Source of the DNA: Bacteroidota bacterium
GTDB lineage: Bacteria > Bacteroidota > Ignavibacteria > Ignavibacteriales > Melioribacteraceae
Assembly (NCBI GenBank): GCA_023381535.1
Contig: JAMCSN010000341.1
Location: 1-6,259, forward strand
Reading direction: 5' to 3'
DNA length: 6,259 nt
Under the pieces are notes generated by a model that saw only the letters and a program-made list of their open reading frames with translations, made no database searches and had not been told where the DNA came from. Below are positions 1-5,748 of this stretch, piece after piece (position 1 is the stretch's first letter; every line of letters begins with the position of its first letter). Both the position numbers and the translations under genes were made by a program.

Positions 1-975
1 AGTGGGCAAGAAGGTTACACATTAGCAGCAGCAGTATTATTGGGAAAACAAGAAACAATTCTAAATGTTCTTCCTCATTATAGGACTGATGCAATACTGC
101 GCATTAATAACTTGGATCGATATGATGACCGTGATGATATAAGATGCAACTTGATTAAAGCATACACCAGATTAAATGACTTTGTTGGCAGACATTTACC
201 AGACAAATTCTATTTAGATGGCAATCAGCGAATTAGCATTCGAGATAAAATCTTTCGAGAGATTATTGCGAATCTTTTAATCCATAGAGAGTTTACAAAT
301 CATTTCCCGGCCAAGTTGATTATTGAAAGAGACAAAGTTCATACCGAGAATGGAAACAGGGCGCATGGAGTTGGACGAATCGATCCAGTTAACTTTTCAC
401 CTTATCCTAAGAATCCAACAATTGCACGATTCTTTAAGGAAATAGGTTGGGCAGACGAACTTGGTTCTGGTATCAGAAATACTTCGAAGTATTGTAACGA
501 ATACAATGACAACAGAGGAAATGCTGAGTTCATTGAAGGAGATGTTTTCAAGACTATTATTCCGCTCATGGTTAAAGAAGAAAGAGATGTTAGTTTAGAA
601 TCATTAAAAACAATTGGCGACATAATTGCAACTGTTGCAATCGACAGTGCAAGTGGCAGAGTAAGTGGCAGAGTAAGTGGCAGAGTAAAAGAAGCTGTAA
701 CTGTTGGTGTTGGTGATGCAATAAATGAAGCTGTAAAAGATACTGTAACAGAAACGGTAAAACTTAGACTTAGAGACGAAATACTTTTATTGATTAGTAA
801 TAATGGTTTTACAACAAACGATCTGGTAAAAGAATTATTTATTCCACTTAGAACAGTTGGTAGAGATATAAAATTATTAAAAGAACATGGATTTATAACT
901 TTTGAGGGCGCTCCGAAAAGTGGTCGTTATGTAGCTACTGAAAGAACAAAGCAAATAAAAATTAAAAAGCTGTGA
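1..975 (+). CDS. AlbA_2/GHKL-type putative ATP-binding transcriptional regulator, C-terminal part (5' end outside window)
   Basis: The frame is open from base 1 to a TGA at 973-975, and the family-like sequence continues through the first codons (SGQEGYTLAAAVLL). The gene therefore starts upstream, and the TTG at 40 is only an internal codon. About 324 residues are present. The part seen matches the second half of COG2865-type proteins, which have an N-terminal AlbA_2 (Schlafen-like) domain, here missing, followed by a GHKL-like ATPase fold. Visible marks are RYDDRDDIR (about 115-141), the REIIANLLIHRE N-box-like segment (about 256-291), TENGNRAHG (about 343-369) and the glycine motif ADELGSGIRN (about 451-480). 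A low-complexity linker (about 630-760) with three SGRV repeats leads to a winged helix-turn-helix (about 775-939; TTNDLVKELFIPLRTVGRDIKLL then a GFITFEG wing, read in pieces). Such proteins often sit in type I restriction loci, and hsdM follows 7 bp downstream. Its exact role (regulation of the locus or part of defence) is not settled. Family call is strong; function is inferred. Confidence 0.85.
   Translation, partial: SGQEGYTLAAAVLLGKQETILNVLPHYRTDAILRINNLDRYDDRDDIRCNLIKAYTRLNDFVGRHLPDKFYLDGNQRISIRDKIFREIIANLLIHREFTNHFPAKLIIERDKVHTENGNRAHGVGRIDPVNFSPYPKNPTIARFFKEIGWADELGSGIRNTSKYCNEYNDNRGNAEFIEGDVFKTIIPLMVKEERDVSLESLKTIGDIIATVAIDSASGRVSGRVSGRVKEAVTVGVGDAINEAVKDTVTETVKLRLRDEILLLISNNGFTTNDLVKELFIPLRTVGRDIKLLKEHGFITFEGAPKSGRYVATERTKQIKIKKL
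652..687 (+). repeat. Three perfect tandem copies of a 12 bp unit (Ser-Gly-Arg-Val)
   Basis: The unit agtggcagagta occurs three times without a mismatch at 652-663, 664-675 and 676-687. It is in frame with the regulator gene and encodes SGRV three times. Because the unit is a multiple of three, gain or loss of copies by replication slippage would change linker length without breaking the frame. The repeat lies in the linker between the GHKL-like domain and the winged helix. It is followed by a looser Val/Ala/Thr-rich stretch (GDAINEAVKDTVTETVK), which may be older, decayed repeats of the same kind. Confidence 0.95.
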
Positions 976-982
976 GTAATTA

Positions 983-2443
983 ATGCCTAATGAATCAAAT
1001 ACACTTGTACAGAAACTTTGGAATTACTGTAATGTATTGCGTGACGATGGTGTAAGCTACGGCGACTACGTTGAGCAGCTTACTTATCTGCTGTTTCTTA
1101 AGATGGCAGATGAACTAACGAAGCCGCCATATAAACGAGCTTCAATAATTCCAGCAGCATATAATTGGAATAGTTTGTCCTCCAAAGAGGGTGATGAGCT
1201 AGAAATCCAGTATAGACATGCACTTGAGAATCTTGGCAAAGCTAAAGGAATGCTTGGCGTTATCTTCCGCAAGTCTCAAAATAAAATTCAAGACCCGGCT
1301 AAACTGAAACGGCTAATCAAACTGATCGATGAAGAAACTTGGAGCGGATTAGATGTTGATTTGAAAGGAGAAATTTACGAAGGGTTGTTAGAGAAGAACG
1401 CTGAAGATATTAAGAGTGGTGCCGGTCAGTATTTCACACCAAGAGCATTGATTAAGGGTATGGTTGCGATCATGAATCCACAGCCGAATAGCACAATATG
1501 TGATCCGGCATGCGGCACCGGAGGATTCTTTTTGGCAGCACATAACTTTCTCACGCATAATTCCAAATTGGATAAAGACCAGCTCAACTTTCTCAGATAC
1601 AATACATTCAAAGGTTGGGAAATTGTTGACAGCGCAGCAAGACTTTGCACTATGAATCTTTTCTTACATGGCATCGGCGGTGAAGAAAGTCCAATTGTAG
1701 TTAGCGATAGTTTGGCATCTGATACTGGAGAAAGATTTGATTATGTTTTAACGAATCCGCCATTTGGTAAGAAGAGCAGCATTACAATCATTAACGAAGA
1801 AGGCAAAACCGATAGAGAAACCATTTCTTATGAACGCACAGACTTCTCTGCTACAACTTCAAATAAGCAGTTGAACTTTGTACAGCATATTAAGACGATT
1901 CTTAAAATAAATGGTAAAGCTGCGGTCGTAATTCCCGATAATGTACTGTTCGAAGGCGGTGCAGGTGAAACCGTTCGTAAGAATTTACTCCAAAGCTGTG
2001 ATGTTCATACGCTTCTGAGATTGCCTACGGGTGTGTTCTACGCTCAGGGTGTAAAGGCTAATGTAATTTTCTTTGATAAGAAACCGGCAAGCGAAAAACC
2101 GTGGACAAAAGAACTTTGGATTTATGATTTGCGAACCAATATGCATTTCACTCTCAAGACGAATCCGTTAAAGTACTCTGACTTGGAAGATTTTATAAAG
2201 TGTTATAATCCAAAGAATAGATTCAAGAGGGAAGAGACAGAACGATTCAAACGATTCAGTTATGATGAAATCATCAAACGTGATAAGACCAGCTTGGATA
2301 TTTTCTGGCTTAAAGATGACAGCATTGAAGACTCGGCAAACTTACCGGCTCCAGATGTACTAGCACAAGAAATAACAGAGAACTTGGAAGATGCCCTTGA
2401 GCAGATGAGGGGAATAATTAATGAAATTAAAAATCATTCATAG
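983..2443 (+). CDS. hsdM: Type I restriction-modification system methyltransferase subunit HsdM (N6-adenine)
   Basis: This is a full-length 486-residue HsdM, within the usual size for the family. In type I systems two HsdM subunits and one HsdS form an S-adenosylmethionine-dependent N6-adenine methyltransferase; HsdS supplies DNA sequence recognition. Residues about 8-130 form the helical HsdM_N domain (KLWNYCNVLRDDG, YVEQLTYLLFLKMADE). The N6_Mtase domain spans about 135-440, with QYFTPR (149-154), the SAM-binding motif I DPACGTGGFF (174-183) and the catalytic motif IV NPPFG (258-262). The family-typical YDLRTNMHFTLKTNPL lies near 381-396. No catalytic residue is missing, so it should be active if it has a specificity partner. 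The ATG at 983 fits the N-terminus of homologues; only a weak GTGAG (972-976) precedes it, and coupling to the upstream gene 7 bp away is likely. No hsdS or hsdR follows. The gene ends in a coiled-coil-like EDALEQMRGIINEI tail. Confidence 0.95.
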   Translation: MPNESNTLVQKLWNYCNVLRDDGVSYGDYVEQLTYLLFLKMADELTKPPYKRASIIPAAYNWNSLSSKEGDELEIQYRHALENLGKAKGMLGVIFRKSQNKIQDPAKLKRLIKLIDEETWSGLDVDLKGEIYEGLLEKNAEDIKSGAGQYFTPRALIKGMVAIMNPQPNSTICDPACGTGGFFLAAHNFLTHNSKLDKDQLNFLRYNTFKGWEIVDSAARLCTMNLFLHGIGGEESPIVVSDSLASDTGERFDYVLTNPPFGKKSSITIINEEGKTDRETISYERTDFSATTSNKQLNFVQHIKTILKINGKAAVVIPDNVLFEGGAGETVRKNLLQSCDVHTLLRLPTGVFYAQGVKANVIFFDKKPASEKPWTKELWIYDLRTNMHFTLKTNPLKYSDLEDFIKCYNPKNRFKREETERFKRFSYDEIIKRDKTSLDIFWLKDDSIEDSANLPAPDVLAQEITENLEDALEQMRGIINEIKNHS

Positions 2444-2468
2444 TCGGATGGTCTTTAATACTTCATAG
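2407..2468 (+). pseudogene. Possible remnant of the hsdS start: ribosome binding site plus 15-codon ORF overlapping hsdM
   Basis: GAGGGG at 2407-2412 stands 8 bases before an ATG at 2421, inside the last codons of hsdM in another frame. The ATG opens a 15-residue ORF (MKLKIIHSRMVFNTS) ending with TAG at 2466-2468. In type I loci hsdS commonly starts by overlapping the end of hsdM in this way. The arrangement therefore looks like the translational start left behind after the hsdS body was deleted. The peptide itself is too short to recognise, and the GAGGGG could be chance within the hsdM coding sequence, so this is a weak call. Confidence 0.3.
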
Positions 2469-2523
2469 GGGACAGTTCAAATGAATAATCGTACAGATAA
2501 ATTTTTGTCAATATCATAAAACT

Positions 2524-2553
2524 AAGCCGGAGCTGCCTCTGGCTTTTTTATTT
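2524..2553 (+). terminator. Rho-independent terminator after the hsdM unit
   Basis: A 9 bp stem (AAGCCGGAG at 2524-2532 with CTCTGGCTT at 2537-2545, one G-U pair) closes a 4-base loop (CTGC). Six T residues run from 2544 to 2549, the first two within the 3' arm, followed by A and three more T. This is a classic intrinsic terminator. It ends transcription from the regulator/hsdM genes about 80 bp after hsdM and insulates them from hpnC. Confidence 0.85.
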
Positions 2554-2596
2554 GTAATCGGATATTTTATTAATCATTAACTATGTGATTATTCTA

Positions 2597-2604
2597 TACC
2601 TTTG
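2597..2604 (+). promoter_or_regulatory. Candidate Bacteroidota-type -7 element for the hpnCDE operon
   Basis: TACCTTTG at 2597-2604 fits the TAnnTTTG -7 consensus described for Bacteroidota. It lies about 75 bases before the hpnC start, downstream of the terminator, where a promoter is expected. No convincing -33 TTTG is found at the right distance, and the host phylum is itself uncertain. Low confidence. Confidence 0.22.
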
Positions 2605-2678
2605 TTCCATATAAATGGTATTGTCAATAACTCGGCGGGTTGCATGTTGCAGAACAATACGAAAAATGACCGGACACA

Positions 2679-3557
2679 ATGAAGAAAATTTCAATCGATG
2701 GAAATAAATCTCTTGATTTGGCCTATCTCAATGCCGTAAAATTCACGAAGAACCATTACGAAAACTTTCCGGTTGTCTCACTCTTCTTACCAAAAGTATT
2801 AAGAAAACATGTTGCTGTCGTTTATCAATTCGCGCGGCAAGCAGATGATATTGCGGATGAAGGAAGTGCGAATTTAGATTTGCGAATTGAGAATTTAGAA
2901 CAGTATGAAGAACATTTGAAAAACTGCATTGCCGGAAAATTCGAAAACAATTTCTGGTATGCACTCAACAATACAATCTCAGAATTTAAACTTACACCAG
3001 ATAATTTCTTCAATTTGCTGAAGGCATTTAAGCAAGACGTAACAAAAACTCGCTATGATTCGTTCAATGAGGTTTTAAATTACTGCGAGCATTCGGCTAA
3101 TCCGGTAGGAAGAATCATTTTGGAATTTTTCGGCATAAGAGAAACGGAAACTGTTAAGTATTCAGACTCAATCTGCACCGCTCTGCAACTGACAAATTTC
3201 TACCAAGACGTTTCAATTGATTTTCTAAAGAATCGAATTTATATATCATTGGACGAGATTAAAACCTACGGGGTAGAACTAAATCAGTTTGAGTTAAAAA
3301 AAAATAATGCTAACTTTAAGAGGTTATTGGAGCATCAGGTCAAAAGAAATAAAAAGTTGTTTGCTGAGGGAAGAAAACTTTTAGCATTAATTCCGCGCGG
3401 ATTGCGAAGACAGATTTACATGACAATCCTTGGCGGAGAAAAAATATTGGAAAAGATTGAAGCGATAGATTATGATGTTTTGAATAAGCGTCCTTCACTT
3501 TCCAAATTGGATTACACAAAGATCTTTCTAAGATCGGCGGTTTTACTAAATGATTGA
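2679..3557 (+). CDS. hpnC: HpnC, hydroxysqualene synthase (squalene/phytoene synthase family)
   Basis: HpnC converts presqualene diphosphate to hydroxysqualene in the three-enzyme bacterial squalene pathway. The 292-residue protein is an all-helical isoprenoid synthase of normal length. The first Asp-rich motif is DDIAD (56-60) after VYQFARQA. LKAFKQDVTKTRY (114-126) and the HpnC-like YCEHSANPVGR (135-145) follow. The second Asp-rich motif lies in QLTNFYQDVSID (170-181; D177, D181), for Mg-diphosphate binding. ENFPVVSLFLP near the N-terminus is also HpnC-like. The usual GRIYLP segment reads NRIYIS here (185-190). HpnC is preferred over crtB or a one-step squalene synthase because hpnD and hpnE follow directly. 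The ATG at 2679 has no clear Shine-Dalgarno; no better in-frame start is seen. It is the first gene of the operon and overlaps hpnD by 8 bp. Confidence 0.92.
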   Translation: MKKISIDGNKSLDLAYLNAVKFTKNHYENFPVVSLFLPKVLRKHVAVVYQFARQADDIADEGSANLDLRIENLEQYEEHLKNCIAGKFENNFWYALNNTISEFKLTPDNFFNLLKAFKQDVTKTRYDSFNEVLNYCEHSANPVGRIILEFFGIRETETVKYSDSICTALQLTNFYQDVSIDFLKNRIYISLDEIKTYGVELNQFELKKNNANFKRLLEHQVKRNKKLFAEGRKLLALIPRGLRRQIYMTILGGEKILEKIEAIDYDVLNKRPSLSKLDYTKIFLRSAVLLND

Positions 3558-4392
3558 TTTATCCAAACAAATAGCGAAGGAAAGCAAGAGCAGCTTTTAT
3601 TACGCATTCTCATTGCTGAAGCAGCCGAAACGCGATGCAATGAACACCGTTTACGCTTTCTGCCGCAAGACCGATGATATTATTGATGAGGGGAGCGACA
3701 CCGACGATCTGAAGTATGAAAAACTTCGCAGATGGAGAATTGAACTGGAAAAATCTTTGCGCGGAACATCCGAGTATCCGCTGCTGAATAAACTATCGGC
3801 GATCATTAAACAGTTTAACATTCCATTGGAACCGTTCTTCGAGTTGATTGCCGGAATGGAAATGGACTTGCAGCGGAAACGCTATCTCAATTTTGAAGAC
3901 TTGATGCAATATTGTTATTTAGTGGCGTCAACAGTCGGTTTGATGTGTATCGAAATTTTCGGTTATAAGAATAAATCAGCCAAAGATTATGCTGTTAATC
4001 TTGGTTTGGCGATGCAGTTAACAAATATATTACGCGATGTAAAGAAAGATTCCGAGAGGGGGAGAATTTATCTGCCGCAAAAAGATTTGACTAATTTTGA
4101 TTATACCGAAAATGATCTCATGAATCATAAGTACGACCCCAATTTTGTTTCGCTCATGAAATATGAAGCAACCCGCGCGGAAGAATTCTTTGATAAGGCG
4201 AACCAATCTCTCGATCTCGATGATAAACCGGCAATGTTTCCGGCTCGCGCTATGCAGCATATCTATCATAAACTTCTTACTAAAATCGAAACGGAAAATT
4301 TTGATGTGTTTAGCAAAAAGATTAAAGTCGGAACCTTCGATAAGTTATATATCTCTCTTGGTGTTTGGGCAAAGTATAATCTAGTTTATTAA
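3550..4392 (+). CDS. hpnD: HpnD, presqualene diphosphate synthase (squalene/phytoene synthase family)
   Basis: HpnD condenses two farnesyl diphosphates to presqualene diphosphate, the first step of the pathway. The 280-residue protein has SSFYYAFSLLKQPKRDA (14-30), YAFCRKTDDIIDE with the first Asp-rich motif DDIID (42-46), AGMEMDLQRKRY (101-112), YCYLVASTVG (121-130), the second motif QLTNILRDVKKD (156-167; D163, D167) and GRIYLP (171-176). These are the marks of the HpnD branch, which resembles phytoene synthase. Phytoene synthase CrtB cannot be excluded from motifs alone, but the pairing with hpnC and hpnE makes HpnD the better call. The ATG lies inside the last codons of hpnC (ATGATTGA overlap), so translation is probably coupled; only a weak CGGCGG lies upstream. 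Its TAA shares one base with the hpnE start. Confidence 0.92.
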   Translation: MIDLSKQIAKESKSSFYYAFSLLKQPKRDAMNTVYAFCRKTDDIIDEGSDTDDLKYEKLRRWRIELEKSLRGTSEYPLLNKLSAIIKQFNIPLEPFFELIAGMEMDLQRKRYLNFEDLMQYCYLVASTVGLMCIEIFGYKNKSAKDYAVNLGLAMQLTNILRDVKKDSERGRIYLPQKDLTNFDYTENDLMNHKYDPNFVSLMKYEATRAEEFFDKANQSLDLDDKPAMFPARAMQHIYHKLLTKIETENFDVFSKKIKVGTFDKLYISLGVWAKYNLVY

Positions 4393-5690
4393 TGAAGCGT
4401 GTTTTAGTTGTTGGCGGTGGGCTCGCCGGATTATCCTCATCGGTTTATCTCTCTGATAACGGATTTGAAGTAACTCTCCTTGAAGCGTCTCCAAAACTTG
4501 GCGGAAGAACTTATTCGATGTATAACGATCGTTACGAAGATTATTATGATAACGGTCAGCACATTTTAATGGGCTGCTATGAATATACTCTTGATTTCAT
4601 AAATAAAATTGGCGGAACGGATAAACTTTACTTTCAAGAATCTTTGGAAATTAATTTTGTTAAACGAGGTGGAAATTTATTTCATCTTAAGGCGGGGAAA
4701 TATTTTTATCCGCTAAACCTTCTTTTTGCCATTCTAAAATTCAAAGCGCTAAGACTTAAAGACAGATTTAAAATAATCGATTTCTTCCTCGAACTAATGT
4801 GCTGCTTCGACGAAGACTTGCGGGATAAAACGGTCAAAGAGTGGCTGCAATGCAAGAAGCAAAGTGATGATAGCGTCAGAAATTTTTGGGAAATTCTTGT
4901 AGTAGGTGCTCTGAACACCACAATAGAAAAAGCTTCTGCGGAAATGTTCGCTGAAATTCTAAAAAGAATTTTTCTTCAAGGCAGTGAAGCGTCCGCCATT
5001 GTAATTCCGAAAACTGGGTTGTCACAGCTCTTTAGTAACTTGGCAGGCAAGTTCATAGAAACAAATCACGGTCAAATAATTCTTTCGGAAAAAGTTTTAG
5101 AGATTGAGGTTAGCGATAAGAGGATTACATCTGTAAGTACTGACAAAAATGTTTACAAAGATTTTGACGCCGTAATATTAGCAGTCCCAACTTTTGCTTT
5201 GGCGAAAATTCAACTGACCGGCACAACGATTCAGTTCAACATACCCGATCTGCAATATTCTCCAATTGTGAACATCCATCTATGGCTTTCTGAAAACCCA
5301 TTCAAAGAAAAATTCTACGGGTTAATCGGTTCGGATATTCATTGGTTGTTTAACCATGGGACGCATATTACGCTTATGACCAGTGCTGCTGATCAAATAA
5401 TTACTCTTGGAAATAGCGAGATAAAAAGACATTTTTGTTCGGAGTTGGAGAAATATTTTTCTATATTTCACAGCGAAATGATTTTGGATTTCGTTGTTAT
5501 TAAGGAGAAACGAGCTACTTTTATCCCGGACATCACTTCAAACCGGAAGAGGAAAGAAAAAGTTAGTTCGCAAATTGAGAATCTTTTTTTTGCTGGCGAC
5601 TGGACAGATACCGATTTGCCTTCGACTATAGAAAGTGCGGTGATGAGCGGTAAATTGATCTCTGAACAAGTAATTCCTTCTCTTAAGTAA
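4392..5690 (+). CDS. hpnE: HpnE, FAD-dependent hydroxysqualene dehydroxylase
   Basis: HpnE removes the hydroxyl group of hydroxysqualene, reducing it to squalene; it belongs to the amine oxidase/phytoene desaturase flavoprotein fold. The 432-residue protein has the N-terminal Rossmann dinucleotide motif VVGGGLAG (6-13) ending at the ribose-binding Glu31, then GGRT (37-40). DNGQHILMGCY (53-63) is strongly typical of HpnE. The C-terminal FAD motif FFAGDWTDTDLPSTIESAV spans 399-417. It has no signal peptide; as in relatives it is probably a cytoplasmic, membrane-associated enzyme acting on lipid substrates. It starts in a TAATG overlap with hpnD without a Shine-Dalgarno, consistent with translational coupling. 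CrtI/CrtN-type desaturases share the fold, but the DNGQH motif and gene order favour HpnE. Confidence 0.93.
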   Translation: MKRVLVVGGGLAGLSSSVYLSDNGFEVTLLEASPKLGGRTYSMYNDRYEDYYDNGQHILMGCYEYTLDFINKIGGTDKLYFQESLEINFVKRGGNLFHLKAGKYFYPLNLLFAILKFKALRLKDRFKIIDFFLELMCCFDEDLRDKTVKEWLQCKKQSDDSVRNFWEILVVGALNTTIEKASAEMFAEILKRIFLQGSEASAIVIPKTGLSQLFSNLAGKFIETNHGQIILSEKVLEIEVSDKRITSVSTDKNVYKDFDAVILAVPTFALAKIQLTGTTIQFNIPDLQYSPIVNIHLWLSENPFKEKFYGLIGSDIHWLFNHGTHITLMTSAADQIITLGNSEIKRHFCSELEKYFSIFHSEMILDFVVIKEKRATFIPDITSNRKRKEKVSSQIENLFFAGDWTDTDLPSTIESAVMSGKLISEQVIPSLK

Positions 5691-5706
5691 TTTTTGCTTA
5701 AGGGAA
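5678..5706 (+). terminator. Hairpin enclosing the hpnE stop codon, possible weak terminator
   Basis: TTCTCTTAAG (5678-5687) can pair with CTTAAGGGAA (5697-5706), giving a 10 bp stem with one G-U pair and a 9-base loop. The hpnE TAA (5688-5690) sits at the start of the loop. No T-run follows the stem, so this is not a canonical intrinsic terminator. It may cause pausing, protect the 3' end of the mRNA, or mean nothing. Confidence 0.3.
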
Positions 5707-5739
5707 ATTATAGACAACTGATACTGTCAAAATAAACAT

Positions 5740-5744
5740 GGAGG
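5740..5744 (+). promoter_or_regulatory. Shine-Dalgarno GGAGG of the citrate synthase gene
   Basis: GGAGG lies 4 bases before the ATG at 5749, followed by AAAA. It fixes the start codon and contrasts with the hpn genes, whose starts lack a strong site. The spacing is on the short side but workable. Confidence 0.75.
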
Positions 5745-5748
5745 AAAA

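Larger units (their letters stand above)
2444..2678. other. 235 bp intergenic spacer between hsdM and hpnC
   Basis: Apart from the terminator and the end of the 15-codon ORF, no coding sequence of note is seen. The first third carries a GGGGACAG string (2468-2475), a motif that recurs near some REP-associated transposases, but no transposase or clear inverted repeat is present. The stretch after the terminator is very AT-rich and then changes to a short GC-rich piece (about 2632-2651, containing TGCATGTTGCA) just before hpnC. The promoter of the hpn operon most likely lies between 2554 and 2650. Confidence 0.6.

Noticed and set aside
40..42. TTG as the start codon of the AlbA_2 gene
   Set aside because: The frame is open and family-like upstream of it to base 1, and the protein would lack its N-terminal domain, so the true start is outside the window.
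402..623. Minus-strand ORF of 73 codons within the regulator gene
   Set aside because: It lies opposite conserved coding sequence, has no recognisable domain and is explained as a shadow frame. The same holds for the minus-strand ORFs at 1084-1272, 1426-1674, 2743-2964, 2825-3013, 4030-4269 and 4706-4921.
2468..2511. GGGGACAG string and nearby ACAGATAAATTTTTGTC as the end of a mobile element
   Set aside because: The possible inverted pairing is poor, there is no target duplication and no transposase is present.
2505..2630. TTGTCA at 2505-2510 and 2620-2626 region as sigma-70 -35 boxes
   Set aside because: No acceptable -10 hexamer lies about 17 bases downstream of either copy; the first runs into the terminator stem.
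4163..4384. Plus-strand ORF of 73 codons in another frame inside hpnD
   Set aside because: It is fully contained in the well-supported hpnD frame and resembles no known protein.
2679..4392. crtB phytoene synthase duplication
   Set aside because: The two synthases are diverged in the manner of HpnC and HpnD (SANPVG versus VASTVG) and are followed by an HpnE-type flavoprotein, so a squalene pathway explains them better than a crtB duplication.
5709..5714. TATAGA as a -10 box for citrate synthase
   Set aside because: There is no matching -35 element at the expected distance (the region reads AGTAAT), so it is not supported beyond chance in AT-rich sequence.
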